The notes under the pieces are model-generated. The model was not told the origin of the DNA. It saw nothing but the letters and a program-made list of their open reading frames with translations, and did no database searches. The position numbers and the translations under genes are program-made. Of a DNA stretch of 64,000 bases, positions 44,267 to 54,528 are shown in pieces. The DNA comes from Deltaproteobacteria bacterium HGW-Deltaproteobacteria-15 (GTDB lineage Bacteria; Desulfobacterota; DSM-4660; Desulfatiglandales; HGW-15): the NCBI GenBank assembly GCA_002840535.1, contig PHBH01000028.1:83933-147932 (forward strand). The letters run 5' to 3'. Each line of letters starts with the position of its first letter. Position 1 is the stretch's first letter.

Positions 44267-46755
44267 TTCGATCCGGACAGCCTTTCTATTTCTCTTCTGG
44301 AAATGAAAACGGGATGCTCCTTTATCCTCTGCCAGACAATCCGCCGATGTTTCGGCAGCACGACTGTCCCTTTTGCCGTATTCCGCGAAATCCTCACAGG
44401 AAGATCCAGAGAACCACCGCCCGGGCGGATCCTCACCCAATCGCCATCAGCGATTGATGCAGCGGCTGCATCCTTCTCGTGCATGCAGAGAACCGGTTCG
44501 TTTTCTACTTCCCTGAGCAGAGGCGAGTACCCGGCAAGCTCTTCCGTTCCAAAGGTCCACTCCACCAGGAGCAGCTCCAATTCTTCGGCTCTTCCTGCTC
44601 GGCCCTGTTGAGCCCTGGCCTTGAAGGGCGCCGTCCCGCTCCTTTCGGGAATCACGCTTTTATCCTGAAGCGGGTAGTTTTCGAACCCTTCCCTATGCGG
44701 GAGCTCTTCAGCCATGATCCGCCCGGGCGGCGCGAGGAAGTCTTCACCCGTCAAGGACAGCGCCTCGCCAATCTCCAGAAGGATCCGCCATGACGGCTCC
44801 GGCTCGCCGCCGGGAATCGTGCTTTCAAAGACCCTGGGCGGATGGGACCCTCCGCTGATCTGATTGATGGGAGCGCCTCCGACATGCACCGGATGGGCGA
44901 ACCGGATCCGCCCTTCGTGGCTGATGAAACTGGAGCCGGCTTCAAACATGGTGGATGCAGGGAGGAAAATGTCCGCCCGCTTGACGGATTCCGAAGGGAG
45001 ATAATCCATCACCAGAAGAAGCTCCAGCCTGGACAGGACGCGCTCAAGGCGAGCCCTGTCAGGGAAAGCGCGAAAAGGATCGTTCTCCACGATTATCAGT
45101 GCCTTGATTTCTCCCGCCTCGATTGCCCGGACGGTATCCATGAAACTTGAGGGGCCGGAAAACAGGGCTGAGCCAAAACTGTTTGCCTCCATGAGGAGGT
45201 ACAAGAGACCGGCTGAATCTCTCGCGCTTCGCAGCAGCCGTACGCAGTCTGCTGCCAGGGCAGGGGTATTCTCCGTCACGATGTCCGTTCCGCAGACGAT
45301 CGCAACCTTTCGGCTTTTGCGAAGATCGGATGCGAGACCGGAGATCGAATTCTGAATCTCAGGATCGAGGGAATCCCCGGAAGGAAGTGCATCGAAAAAC
45401 TCGAGAGCCGAAACCATAGAACTTTCAACCCTGTCCCGGTCGACACCGCTTCGGACCAGGAAGGCGAGGCAGATCTCCAACTGTGAGTGTCCAACCTGCA
45501 GATGGTGGAACGTAAAGGGCAGTGAAACCGGCCGAGGGTCGATCACCGCCACCTTTGCCCCTTTTCTCCAGGCCTGTCTCATATGAAGCGCAAGCACCGG
45601 AGATTCGTTCACCGGATCCGCACCAACAGCCAGTATGAAGTCCGCACCCTCCAATTCCTGCATGGACATGGCCAGCGACTCATCCAGGCGGGAAACAGCG
45701 GTCATGGTCTTGCGGGCTGTGCCAGGCTCTACAAAATAGACGGGTGGTGTCCACCTGGCGGCCCGGCAGAGCCGTTTCAGCGCAGCTTGACTCTCCACGC
45801 CGGCTCGGGAAGAACCAAGGCACGCAATCGAGGACGCGGACGACTCGTGCTGAATGTGTTTGAGCTTTTCCGCTGCGGCGGAGATAGCCTCTTCCCAGGT
45901 AACCTCCTTTCCGTCAAGCCGCGGTTTTCTAGGCCTTTCAGCGAGATTGGTGAACGGAAAGCCGAAACGGCCGCGGTCGCAGATAAAGAATCCGCGGTCC
46001 AGCTCGTCTACGGGTGCTTCCTGGCGAATCACCTCGCGATAACGACTATTGGAAATCGTCCGGCAGACCAGAGAACAGTGGATGCAGAGGGAAGGTGAGC
46101 GCTGAAGCTCCCACCTTCGATAATTGTATCTGGCAGGCTTATCGGTATAGACACCGGTAGGACAGATGTCGATGAGATTGCCCGCAAAAGGGCTTTCCAG
46201 CGCGCCGTCCGTGTAGCGTCCGAAGTAGACCTTGTCGGCGATCTGCATGGCGCCGAGGTCCCGATACCCGCAAAACTCCTGGTAAAACCTTGCGCAGCGG
46301 TAACACTGGATGCAACGGTTCATCTCATGCTGGACAAAGACTCCCAGGTACTGATCATGGTAGGTCCTCTTCCTGCCTTTGTAGCGCCGGATCCCGTGCC
46401 CTCCTGAAACGGTTTCGTCCTGCAGCAGGCAATGTCCACCCTCGTCGCACACGGGACAGTCATGTGGATGATTCAGCATGAGCCATTCAATGACACGCTT
46501 GCGAAACTGCACTGCTTCAGGATGGGTTGTTGAAACAACCATGCCGTCCTGTGCATCGATCATGCAGCTCATCTGTACGCCTTTGAACTCCTTGTGCAGC
46601 ATTTTGACCGCGCACATCCGGCATGCCCCGACCGAACCAAGGATCCAGTGGTAGCAGAACCGGGGGATCATGATGCCCAGCCGTTCAGCGGCCTCGATGA
46701 CCTTGGTCCCCTGGGGAACTTCAATTTCCCGATCGTCGATGATTAATTTCGGCAT
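44263..46755 (-). CDS. nuoG: NADH-quinone oxidoreductase subunit G
   Basis: 830 residues from ATG at 46755 (MPKLIIDDREIEV). Ferredoxin-type 2Fe-2S motif CYHWILGSVGACRMC (34-48), then HDCPVCDEGGHCLLQ (4Fe-4S N5 with His ligand), CIQCYRCARFYQEFCG and the extra-cluster block CIHCSLVCR. The C-terminal part is molybdopterin-oxidoreductase-like. It lies after nuoF across a repeat-bearing gap (216 bases) and overlaps nuoH. Confidence 0.93.
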   Translation of the reverse strand: MPKLIIDDREIEVPQGTKVIEAAERLGIMIPRFCYHWILGSVGACRMCAVKMLHKEFKGVQMSCMIDAQDGMVVSTTHPEAVQFRKRVIEWLMLNHPHDCPVCDEGGHCLLQDETVSGGHGIRRYKGRKRTYHDQYLGVFVQHEMNRCIQCYRCARFYQEFCGYRDLGAMQIADKVYFGRYTDGALESPFAGNLIDICPTGVYTDKPARYNYRRWELQRSPSLCIHCSLVCRTISNSRYREVIRQEAPVDELDRGFFICDRGRFGFPFTNLAERPRKPRLDGKEVTWEEAISAAAEKLKHIQHESSASSIACLGSSRAGVESQAALKRLCRAARWTPPVYFVEPGTARKTMTAVSRLDESLAMSMQELEGADFILAVGADPVNESPVLALHMRQAWRKGAKVAVIDPRPVSLPFTFHHLQVGHSQLEICLAFLVRSGVDRDRVESSMVSALEFFDALPSGDSLDPEIQNSISGLASDLRKSRKVAIVCGTDIVTENTPALAADCVRLLRSARDSAGLLYLLMEANSFGSALFSGPSSFMDTVRAIEAGEIKALIIVENDPFRAFPDRARLERVLSRLELLLVMDYLPSESVKRADIFLPASTMFEAGSSFISHEGRIRFAHPVHVGGAPINQISGGSHPPRVFESTIPGGEPEPSWRILLEIGEALSLTGEDFLAPPGRIMAEELPHREGFENYPLQDKSVIPERSGTAPFKARAQQGRAGRAEELELLLVEWTFGTEELAGYSPLLREVENEPVLCMHEKDAAAASIADGDWVRIRPGGGSLDLPVRISRNTAKGTVVLPKHRRIVWQRIKEHPVFISRREIERLSGSK

Positions 46756-46774
46756 ATTCGATAAGACCTTTGTC

Positions 46775-46984
46775 TTCACCACGAAACACACGAAGAGCAC
46801 GAAGAAAATCATGTTGGAATTGATGGGTTTCGCTTCGCTCTACCCATCCTACAGTCCTCACCACAGAGGCACAGAGGTCGCAGAGAAGAGTACCTCTATT
46901 TTTTGAATATGCCTTCTCCCATTCTTCCTTGGCCATGGTTCTTCTGCTTACTGCCTACTGCTTACTTCTTGTTACTGCTTACTT
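46775..46984. repeat. Cluster of short repeats between nuoF and nuoG
   Basis: Three families: TTCACCACGAAACACACGAAG (46776), GGGTTTCGCTTCGCTCTACCC (46829) and the GCTTACTGCCTACTGCTTAC family (46945-46984). The last overlaps the 3' end of nuoF; the second matches, inverted, one at 59514. Confidence 0.65.
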
Positions 46985-48258
46985 CTTTTGAACGGGCATT
47001 TCCTTTTGCGTATATGCTCCATCACCTCGTCTTCAAAAAATTCCAGCAGGCTTTCCACAGGGGAAACGCCGCCCGGCGCAAAGCTGCAGAATGAGTTGGT
47101 CATCTCATCGCATAGCGTTCGGATGAGAGGGAGGTATTCCTCTTCTCCCTCCCCGTTCTCAATGCGTCGCAAGAGATCGCGGACATAGGGAAACCCTTCA
47201 CGGCACGGCGTGCACCAGCCGCAGGATTCCCTGGCAAAAAACTCCGTCATATTCAATGTGGCATCGACCAGGCAGGTGTTTTGATCAAAAACGATGACGG
47301 ACCCTGTACCGAGGCGGTTTCCCGCCTTGATCATGGGCTCGAAGTCCATCTCCACATTGTAGAGATCCCTTGGCAGGAAGCGGGTGGATGCCCCACCGGG
47401 AAGGCATGTTTTGAAATCGTGCCCGGCGACCATGTTACCGGCATGCTCCTCTATGAGCTCGCTCAGAGGGGTCCCGATGGGGAGCTCAAAGCACCCCGGC
47501 CGGTTCACGCGGCCGCTGACGCAATAGAGCTTGGTTCCCGATCCGGTCTCGCTTCGCGCAAGGTCTTTGAACCATCCGGCCCCGTTTCGGATGATGTGGG
47601 GCACGTTTGCTAGTGTTTCGGGGTTGTTCACCACCGTCGGCTTTCCCCACAAACCGGCCTCGGTCGAACGGGGTGGCGAATGCCTTGGGTTTGGGCGCTT
47701 CCCCTCGATGGCATTGAGCATTGCAGAGCTTTCCCCGCAGATATAGCGCCCTCCGCTCCGGTGGACGACAATCTCGAACGAGAAGCTGCTTCCCAGGATG
47801 TTCTTCCCCAGGTATCCGGCCTCTTCTGCGATCTTCACTTCCCGCTCCATGATGGAGGCCACGCTCTCATAAGAGGGGCGCACAAAAAGGAACCCCTTTG
47901 AAGCGGATACGGCATACGCTGCGATAATCATCCCCTCTATGAGCATATGGGGATCAGCATGGATCAGAACCCGGTCCTTGAATGTCCCCGGCTCCATCTC
48001 GTCGGCATTGGTGACCAGATATCTTGGAAAGGGGCCTTTCTCCGAAACCGAAGCCCACTTTCTTCCAGCAGGAAAACCCGCTCCTCCTCGTCCCCGAAGA
48101 TTCGCTTCGCCCACCTGATGGGAGACATCTCGAGGAGAGAGATTCTTCAGTACCCGGGCGAGTGCTTCATAGCCTCCACTCTTGCGGTACTCGTCTATTC
48201 GGGCGATCCGACTCGGTTTCCGATTCTGCAAGAGGACCTGGGAGAGCAAGGGTGTCAT
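46972..48258 (-). CDS. nuoF: NADH-quinone oxidoreductase subunit F
   Basis: 428 residues. NADH-binding LRGRGGAGFPAGRKW, FMN region YLVTNADEMEPGTFKDR, GGRYICGESSAMLNAIEG, and the 4Fe-4S N3 motif ESCGWCTPCREG. It accepts NADH with NuoE. Overlaps nuoE by four bases. Ends within a repeat cluster at its 3' end, which adds a basic Cys/Lys tail (RKRKCPFKRSKQ). Confidence 0.95.
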   Translation of the reverse strand: MTPLLSQVLLQNRKPSRIARIDEYRKSGGYEALARVLKNLSPRDVSHQVGEANLRGRGGAGFPAGRKWASVSEKGPFPRYLVTNADEMEPGTFKDRVLIHADPHMLIEGMIIAAYAVSASKGFLFVRPSYESVASIMEREVKIAEEAGYLGKNILGSSFSFEIVVHRSGGRYICGESSAMLNAIEGKRPNPRHSPPRSTEAGLWGKPTVVNNPETLANVPHIIRNGAGWFKDLARSETGSGTKLYCVSGRVNRPGCFELPIGTPLSELIEEHAGNMVAGHDFKTCLPGGASTRFLPRDLYNVEMDFEPMIKAGNRLGTGSVIVFDQNTCLVDATLNMTEFFARESCGWCTPCREGFPYVRDLLRRIENGEGEEEYLPLIRTLCDEMTNSFCSFAPGGVSPVESLLEFFEDEVMEHIRKRKCPFKRSKQ

Positions 48259-48743
48259 CCTTTGGGCAATCGGTCCTGCTCAGAAAACCTGCGGAGCAGT
48301 TCATCGATTTTTTGAGTGGTGAGATTCCCGTACACCTCGTCATTCACCATAATGGCCGGTGCGAAATCACAATAACCGATACAGCAGACGGGCAGCAGGG
48401 TGAACAAACCATCGGGGGTTGTTCCACCCATTTCTATCCCAAGCCGCGAACCGATATGGTCGACCAGGGAAAGATGACCCTGCATCCAGCAGACCGTGCT
48501 GTCGCAAACGCGAATCACATACCTGCCCACCGGCTCGCGATAGATGAAATCGTAAAAGGTGGCCAACTCCTCCACCTCAAGGGGTGTCATCCCGAGAAGG
48601 GCCGCCGCATCCTCCACAGCCTGGTCGCTCATGTACCCATAGTTCTTCTGGAGCGCCAGCATCACGTCCACCACCTTTTCCCTCGGGGTCTCCGCCTCTG
48701 CGATTTCTCTGATCAGTCTCTCTTTCAATTTCAAAGGCAGCAT
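48255..48743 (-). CDS. nuoE: NADH-quinone oxidoreductase subunit E
   Basis: 162 residues. Thioredoxin-like 2Fe-2S protein with Cys ligands in VCDSTVCWMQG and CCIGYCDFAPAIMVN (four ligands, N1a). N-terminal ALQKNYGYMSDQAVEDAAALL resembles the helical bundle. Overlaps nuoF. A 353-base gap full of repeats separates it from nuoBCD, yet the strand and order keep it in the operon. Confidence 0.95.
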   Translation of the reverse strand: MLPLKLKERLIREIAEAETPREKVVDVMLALQKNYGYMSDQAVEDAAALLGMTPLEVEELATFYDFIYREPVGRYVIRVCDSTVCWMQGHLSLVDHIGSRLGIEMGGTTPDGLFTLLPVCCIGYCDFAPAIMVNDEVYGNLTTQKIDELLRRFSEQDRLPKG

Positions 48744-48765
48744 CGCTCGCTCCGCTCATGAAAAA

Positions 48766-49090
48766 TAGTAAGCAGTAAGCAGTAGGCAGTAAGCAGAAAA
48801 AAAGAAAGAAAAAGGATGACTACCTGCTGCCTACTCCCTCTTTGCATGCTTACCGCTCACACTTCTGCCTTCTGCCTTCTGTCTTCTGACTTCTGTCTCC
48901 TGTCTTCCCTCTTCTTACTCCTGACTTCTGACTTCTGACTTCTGTCTTCTGTCTTCTCTCTTCTGTCTCCTGTCTTCTGGTCCTTTCTGCTTACTGCTTA
49001 CTCCCTACTGCCTACTTTCTGTTCGTCTGTTCACTGCTTACCGCTCACTTTCTTCTGTCTTCCGTCTTCTGTCTTCTGACTTCTGTCTCC
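48766..49090. repeat. 325-base block of short tandem repeats between nuoE and nuoBCD
   Basis: Runs of AGTAAGCAGTAAGCAGTAGG, then many CTTCTGTCTTCTGACTTCTG and CTTACTGCTTACT units. Nothing codes. Related sequences occur in the nuoF-G gap, near 43250, and in nuoN (37524-37643). Confidence 0.75.
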
Positions 49091-49096
49091 TGTTCC

Positions 49097-51487
49097 TCAC
49101 CTGTCAATATCCGGCAATATGTAATCCATGGAGCCGTTGATGGCGATCAGGTCGGCGATGGTTCCTCCCACCGCCAGCAGCGGGATGGCCTGGACGTTCG
49201 CAAAACCCGGGCCCCGTATCCGCATGCGATATGCCATGTTCAGGCCGTCGCTCACCACGTAATACCCCTGTTCGCCTCGAGGCACCTCGGAGGCGGCGTA
49301 TGCTTCCCCTTCAGGAATCTTCGGCCCCCTCGTGACATTGATGAAGTGGTGGATAAGGCTCTCGATGTCCCGAAGCGTGTCTTTCTTGTCAGGCACAACA
49401 TACCTGTAGTCGTCCGAGATATACCGTCCCGATGGCATCTTCGCCGCCGCCTGCTCTATGATCCGGAGGCTCTGGCGCATCTCCTCGAACCGCACCAGAA
49501 AGCGTGCGTAGCAATCTCCCTCCGTTTCCGTCGGCACTTCAAAGTCGAACGTTTCATAGGCCGAGTAGGGAATATTTTTCCGAAGATCCCATTTGACTCC
49601 GGATGCGCGCAGATTGGGGCCGGTCACCCCCATCTCCATGGCATCCCGGGCTGAGAGCCGGCCGATGCCCCGGGTTCGCATCCGGAAGACCGGGTTTTTC
49701 CTGATCAACGTCTCATATTCCTTCAGCCGCGCAGGGAAGATCCTGGTAAACTCGTCGATCGGCTCCTTCCATCCCTCGGGAAGATCCATGGCCACGCCTC
49801 CGATCCGAAACCACTCCGGGTGCAGCCTGCCGCCGGTGATCAACTCGGCAATGTCCATGATCTTTTCACGCTCGCGAAATGCATAGAAATTGGGCGACAT
49901 GGCCCCGGTGTCATGGGCAAATGTCGCAAACCAGACCAGGTGGTTGCTGATCCTGTAGAATTCCGAGAGCATTACCCGGATGAACTGCGCCCTTTCAGGG
50001 ACCTTTATGCCCGCAAGCTTTTCCACAGCCTCGACATAGGCCAGTTCATTGGCCGCGCCCGCGAGGTAGTCCACCCGGTCAGTGTAGGGAATGAACTGAT
50101 GCCACGATTGGCGCTCCCCTATTTTTTCAGCGGCCCTGTGGTGATATCCGATGTCCATTTCCAGGGCCCTGATTTCCTCACCATGCACCGTGGCGATAAA
50201 GCGCAGCAGACCGTGGGTGCTGATGTGGTGGGGGCCTATGTTCAGGACGAACTCGTCCTCGCCGAGTTCCCTCTTCAGATACAAACCTCCGTCCAGGGGC
50301 TGGTGCTTTCGTGCATCCTCTTCCGTGTAAGGCGCCATCGCGGTTGCCCGGCCCGGATAGCTCTTGCGCAAGGGATGCCCTTCCCAGTCGTGCGGCATGA
50401 GAATGCGTCGCAGGTTCGGATGTCCCTGGAAACGGATTCCGAACATGTCGAAGACCTCCCGCTCATACCAGTCAGCCGAAGGCCAGATGTCGGTAATGGT
50501 CCTTGTCACCGGGTCCCTTCCGGACAAACCCACCTTCAATCGGACGCGGCTGGCCGATTCGAAGGAGAGCAACTGATAGACGAGCGTATAGTCCGTGTAG
50601 GCATGACGGTTACGGCGGCTTGATTCGTCGATCGCAGTCAGGTCATCGAGGCGCAAGAATCCGGCGGTTGCATCGGTTTTCAGGAAACGAAGAACATCCT
50701 TTGCCTGCGCTTCAACCACATGCACGGTCAGCATGTCGGAGGTTTGGGCCTGAACCGTCACTGCACTGCCGAATTTCTCCTGGAGAACGCGGCTGAGGGA
50801 ATGGTCTCTTTCGCTGAGCGCAACACTTTGCGCTGTGGGTGTCCACATCAAGTCGGACCGGCTGGACCAGAATTCGGGGGGCGTGACGGAGGTGCCTCGC
50901 GTAGCCGTCCCGAGGTAACCCGGACCGCGAGAGTCTCTGCTTTTGGTGTGGCCGTCGACCAGAATCGATTTTTGTGTTCCCTGGGTTCCTCCACCGAGGT
51001 GGAAAATGGATCGGGTGGGCTTTTCCGATTTGATCTTTTCCTGAAGAAGAATCAGGGACTGCTCAACAGCTTCGGGCCGGGGCGGGCACCCGGGAATGTA
51101 CACATCCACGGGCAATATCTGATCCACCCCCTGGACCACGCTGTACGCATCGTACATGCCTCCGGAATTGGAGCATGATCCCATGGAGATCACCCACTTG
51201 GGCTCGGGCATCTGCTCGTACAAACGCAGCACGATGGGCGCGACTTTCTTGAAGACGGTGCCGGAGACGATCAACAGATCGGATTGACGCGGTGATCCCC
51301 TCAGCACCTCCGCGCCGAAACGGGCGAGATCATAGCGTGAAGTGAATGCGGCTGCTTCTTCCACAAAACAGCAGGACAGACCGAAGAACAAGGGCCAAAG
51401 GCTGTATTGCCTCGACCAGTTGATCAGGAAATCGGCTTTGCTCAGCAGGATGTCTTGTGCTTTGTGTTTGTAGCGGTGGGACCCCAC
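49097..51487 (-). CDS. nuoBCD: Fused NADH-quinone oxidoreductase subunits B, C and D
   Basis: 796 residues. NuoB part about 1-155 with the N2 ligands: GLSCCFVEE (Cys39-40), Cys105 in MGSCSNSGG, Cys134 in PGCPPRPE. NuoC about 215-385 ([38 protein letters not shown]). NuoD about 400-796 ([45 protein letters not shown], and the C-terminal tail [12 protein letters not shown]). GTG start with GGGAGG. Overlaps nuoA by 46 bases. B-C-D fusions are known in some deltas; CD alone is common. Confidence 0.93.
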   Translation of the reverse strand: MGSHRYKHKAQDILLSKADFLINWSRQYSLWPLFFGLSCCFVEEAAAFTSRYDLARFGAEVLRGSPRQSDLLIVSGTVFKKVAPIVLRLYEQMPEPKWVISMGSCSNSGGMYDAYSVVQGVDQILPVDVYIPGCPPRPEAVEQSLILLQEKIKSEKPTRSIFHLGGGTQGTQKSILVDGHTKSRDSRGPGYLGTATRGTSVTPPEFWSSRSDLMWTPTAQSVALSERDHSLSRVLQEKFGSAVTVQAQTSDMLTVHVVEAQAKDVLRFLKTDATAGFLRLDDLTAIDESSRRNRHAYTDYTLVYQLLSFESASRVRLKVGLSGRDPVTRTITDIWPSADWYEREVFDMFGIRFQGHPNLRRILMPHDWEGHPLRKSYPGRATAMAPYTEEDARKHQPLDGGLYLKRELGEDEFVLNIGPHHISTHGLLRFIATVHGEEIRALEMDIGYHHRAAEKIGERQSWHQFIPYTDRVDYLAGAANELAYVEAVEKLAGIKVPERAQFIRVMLSEFYRISNHLVWFATFAHDTGAMSPNFYAFREREKIMDIAELITGGRLHPEWFRIGGVAMDLPEGWKEPIDEFTRIFPARLKEYETLIRKNPVFRMRTRGIGRLSARDAMEMGVTGPNLRASGVKWDLRKNIPYSAYETFDFEVPTETEGDCYARFLVRFEEMRQSLRIIEQAAAKMPSGRYISDDYRYVVPDKKDTLRDIESLIHHFINVTRGPKIPEGEAYAASEVPRGEQGYYVVSDGLNMAYRMRIRGPGFANVQAIPLLAVGGTIADLIAINGSMDYILPDIDR

Positions 51488-51870
51488 TCGAGGCCTCCCT
51501 TTCTCCAGATGTAGACCAGACCGAATATGAGAATGGTGATGAACAGCGAGATCTCCAGCCAGCCGTACCAGCCAAGAGGCTCAAATGCAGCAGCCCACGA
51601 GAAGATGTACACAGCCTCCACGTCGAAAATGAGAAAAAACACCGCAACCAGATAAAACGGAACCGGGTAATTTAAGAGTGCAGGACCGGTTGGGACGATG
51701 CCGCTTTCATAAGGCCTGCTTTTCTCCAGCCCTATCTTCTTTTCGCCCAACCAGCCGGCGAGAAACAAGAGAACGGCCACCAGGCCCAGGACCATGACTG
51801 CGTATATCACCAGGGGGAGGAGGCCCGGGACCCATGGCGAAAACAGCTCTGATTCTGAGACAGGCGACAT
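51442..51870 (-). CDS. nuoA: NADH-quinone oxidoreductase subunit A
   Basis: 142 residues from ATG at 51870 (longer frame upstream is unlikely, as it runs through repeat-like and intergenic sequence). Three membrane segments; conserved [20 protein letters not shown] and [15 protein letters not shown]. First gene of the nuo operon. The 3' end overlaps nuoBCD by 46 bases. Its promoter should lie between 51870 and 52109. Confidence 0.92.
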   Translation of the reverse strand: MSPVSESELFSPWVPGLLPLVIYAVMVLGLVAVLLFLAGWLGEKKIGLEKSRPYESGIVPTGPALLNYPVPFYLVAVFFLIFDVEAVYIFSWAAAFEPLGWYGWLEISLFITILIFGLVYIWRKGGLEWGPTATNTKHKTSC

Positions 51871-51937
51871 GAATTTTCTCGCTAACGCTACGCTTTTTAA
51901 CGTATCCGCACATTTTACAGGCAGGCTGCCAAAAACC

Positions 51938-51957
51938 AATACGGGATAGACCGTATT
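51938..51957. promoter_or_regulatory. Palindrome between nuoA and malate dehydrogenase
   Basis: AATACGG-GATAGA-CCGTATT, seven-base arms. Located 67 bases upstream of nuoA and 152 before the malate dehydrogenase. It resembles the palindrome at 9027-9046 (AATACAGG/CCTGTATT). Confidence 0.4.
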
Positions 51958-52108
51958 TTGACCTAGAACCCTATACTGAGGCAAGTCAAATAAGGCACTT
52001 GCTTGCTCGATTGACTTTTCTTTATGATGTGCTAAGGGATCTAAGAGGATCTCACCACTAAGAACACGAAGAGTAAGAACAACTTTTAGGACGAAAGGGC
52101 GATATAAC

Positions 52109-53164
52109 ATGGACAGAGAACCTTCCACTGCATGCCGGTTCATTGAAAGGGTCAGGGAGAGAAACAAGGTGGGGGTGTGGGGATTCGGCAATGTCTCGAG
52201 AGACGTGGTCCTTTCCCTTGTGGAGCAGGGATTGGGCAAAGAGATCATCTTCTATGGAAGACCAAAAGAGGGATATCCCAACCGGGCAGGCGCCTGGGTG
52301 GAAGACCTGAAAGCGAACGCACTGCGGCGTCCCCGGATCCTGGGAACGAACAGCACCGAAGACATGGTAGGGCTGGATGTGATCTTTATCGGCGCCGGTG
52401 TACCGAGGAAGGAGGGGCAGAGCAGGAGGGATCTTCTGGCCATGAACACCGGTGTGATTGCCAAGACATCCCTCGAGATCCGAAGACTCTATGAAGGCTG
52501 CTCTTCCAAGGATCTCCCTGTGCTGGTCTACATGGGGAATCCTGTCACGAGCATGACCTGGGTGGGGTACAAGGCCTCGGGCTTCCCCAAACAGAACATC
52601 ATGGGGCAGGCAGGCAACCTGGACGCAAGAAGGATCTGCCATTCTGTTTCGAAAATCCTGGGGCTCTCAGGGAAAGATATGAAGGGGATCGTGTTCGGGG
52701 AACATGGCGACTCCATGGTCGCGAGCACGCGCTACTTCACGGTCGGGGGCATTCCGCTGGACGACCTGGTACGCGCGGAGGGAATCGATCCCATGAAAAT
52801 CAGGGAAGCCGTGGAAGAGGCAAAAAAAGGCGGGACCCACTTCGTCAACGAGACAGGACAGAGCGCCTCGGCCGGCCCTGCCAGGGCAGCATGCGAGATG
52901 CTCCGATGCATCATTACCGGCGAGTCTGAAGTCCAGCCCGTGATTGCCATCCTCGAGAAGGAATATGGTCTCCTCAAGGAGAGCGACGGCCTGGATTCCA
53001 TGAGCTTCGGGGTTCCCGCCCGTATAGGTCCCGAGGGCGTCGAAAAGATCCATGAACTGCCGGTGGACGATTTTCGCGAAGAGCTGGAGAGGTCCGCCTC
53101 TTTCATCTTAAAGGACATTCAGGCTTCGGCCGGGATGCTGAAAGAGAAATTTGGAATCAGCTAA
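52109..53164 (+). CDS. Malate dehydrogenase-type NAD-dependent dehydrogenase
   Basis: 351 residues. Glycine-rich VGVWGFGNVSRDVV, substrate loop GVPRKEGQSRRDLLAMN (Arg pattern typical of malate over lactate), VYMGNPVTSMTWVGYKASG, GQAGNLDARR (catalytic Asp region) and GEHGDSMV (catalytic His). Likely malate-oxaloacetate conversion. Slightly longer than usual with an N-terminal extension of about 17 residues (RFIERVRERN). Diverges from nuoA by a 238-base intergenic region and may share regulation. Confidence 0.85.
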   Translation: MDREPSTACRFIERVRERNKVGVWGFGNVSRDVVLSLVEQGLGKEIIFYGRPKEGYPNRAGAWVEDLKANALRRPRILGTNSTEDMVGLDVIFIGAGVPRKEGQSRRDLLAMNTGVIAKTSLEIRRLYEGCSSKDLPVLVYMGNPVTSMTWVGYKASGFPKQNIMGQAGNLDARRICHSVSKILGLSGKDMKGIVFGEHGDSMVASTRYFTVGGIPLDDLVRAEGIDPMKIREAVEEAKKGGTHFVNETGQSASAGPARAACEMLRCIITGESEVQPVIAILEKEYGLLKESDGLDSMSFGVPARIGPEGVEKIHELPVDDFREELERSASFILKDIQASAGMLKEKFGIS

Positions 53165-53223
53165 TGTGGATTTCCACGATCAGGCAGATTTTCAGACCAG
53201 CCTTGCAGCGGCCACAGGGAGAA

Positions 53224-54372
53224 CTAATCCCCGAGAAGCAGATCCAAGGGAAGAGGCGCGAACGGCCTCAGGAAGAAGGCTTCACCTTGGCTGTTTTCGC
53301 CCACGATCCAGCCTTTGTCATTAATGCCATAGGCTGCAACGCATTGCAGCCCGGGAGGCAGATTCACCACCAGGTCGTTCAGGTCATACATTGTACCGGA
53401 CTCCCATAGGAAAGCTTTACCGTACGAAGTGCCCGCCACCTGGCCCGCGTTGTTGATATCATAGGCCACGTTTTCCGTTGTGCTCATGATGGGGGGGGAA
53501 AAGTTGCCTGTGAGTGTTCCGGAATGGCTTCCGCCCCCTGACATATACAACAGGCTGCCTACAAACGAGTCGGAATCGTCGCCGCTGTCTGCCAGGATAC
53601 CCAAGTCCTGCATAGGCTGGCCGGGGGTTTTTAGGAAAGCACGATAATTCCCTTGCCCATTTTCAGCCCAGCCCACCACCTGGCCGGCATTGTTGATCCG
53701 GTAAGCACAGCTTTGCTCTCCCCCAAGACTGCCAAGATCGCTTGTCTCCCCGTTGGGGTTTCTCAAGAAGGCTCGCATCTCGGGGAACCAGCTGGAATCA
53801 ACCGTCACCTCGGAACAACCCACCACCTGACCGGCGTCGTTGATGCTCCTAGCCCTTCCAACGATACCCAGATCTTGCATGGGCCGGCCGGGGTCCTTCA
53901 AAAAAGCTTTGACCTGGAATTCCTTGCTTATCGATAAACCCACTACCTGGCCGGAATTGTTTACGCCGTAAGCCCAACTGATCATGGCGCCATCTAACGT
54001 TCCAAGTTCCTTCATGGGTTGACCAGGGTTTTTCAGGTAAGCCCGAAAATGATTCTCCCCATCAGTCATCATCCCCACCACCTGGCCCCGCTCATTGATG
54101 CCGCAAGCGTCTGCAGAAGACAAAGGCGTTGAGAGGCCGATAAGTGGCTGCATAGGTTTTCCCGGATCTTTCAAGAACCCCCAGTGAGAATCCTCCGTAC
54201 TAACCGACCCTACAATCCGGCCGGCCTTGTTGATATCATGTGCTTTAGTTGAAGTCGCATCAGGCAAGGTCTCCACGGCATGGTAAACATAGCGGGGCGC
54301 GGCATCGAGAGGGTCAGGGAACTGGAGTGTCGACAAGACGACCGCTGCAATTGTCAAAGCGAACTTCTTCAT
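53224..54372 (-). CDS. Secreted HAF-repeat protein
   Basis: 382 residues from ATG 54372 (GGAG SD). Signal peptide about 1-24 (FALTIAAVVLSTLQF). At least seven HAF-type repeats of 30-45 residues, each with a GINxxGQVVG core: for example YGVNNSGQVVGLSIS, YRINNAGQVVGWAE, YDINNAGQVAGTS. Exported, probably beta-propeller-like; function unknown. Driven by a good sigma-70-like promoter at 54461-54490. Confidence 0.87.
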   Translation of the reverse strand: MKKFALTIAAVVLSTLQFPDPLDAAPRYVYHAVETLPDATSTKAHDINKAGRIVGSVSTEDSHWGFLKDPGKPMQPLIGLSTPLSSADACGINERGQVVGMMTDGENHFRAYLKNPGQPMKELGTLDGAMISWAYGVNNSGQVVGLSISKEFQVKAFLKDPGRPMQDLGIVGRARSINDAGQVVGCSEVTVDSSWFPEMRAFLRNPNGETSDLGSLGGEQSCAYRINNAGQVVGWAENGQGNYRAFLKTPGQPMQDLGILADSGDDSDSFVGSLLYMSGGGSHSGTLTGNFSPPIMSTTENVAYDINNAGQVAGTSYGKAFLWESGTMYDLNDLVVNLPPGLQCVAAYGINDKGWIVGENSQGEAFFLRPFAPLPLDLLLGD

Positions 54373-54460
54373 CAGATTCTCCAAAGAAAACTGTTCTCAG
54401 TGACATTTCCGGAAAGGCGATGGCGCGGTTCGGATTGTGGGAACTCGTTTTTTATAATGG

Positions 54461-54490
54461 AATATAGGCGAATTGGTTATTCTATGTCAA
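54461..54490 (-). promoter_or_regulatory. Sigma-70-type promoter of the HAF gene
   Basis: On the minus strand TTGACA-N18-TATATT, about 80 bases upstream of the start at 54372. Consensus -35. Confidence 0.6.
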
Positions 54491-54528
54491 GCAGTGATTA
54501 AGTATGCCATGTTTAGGCTTACACAGAG

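Noticed and set aside
48766..49090. CRISPR array
   Set aside because: Units are 10-15 bases with no unique spacers of constant size; tandem repeats only.
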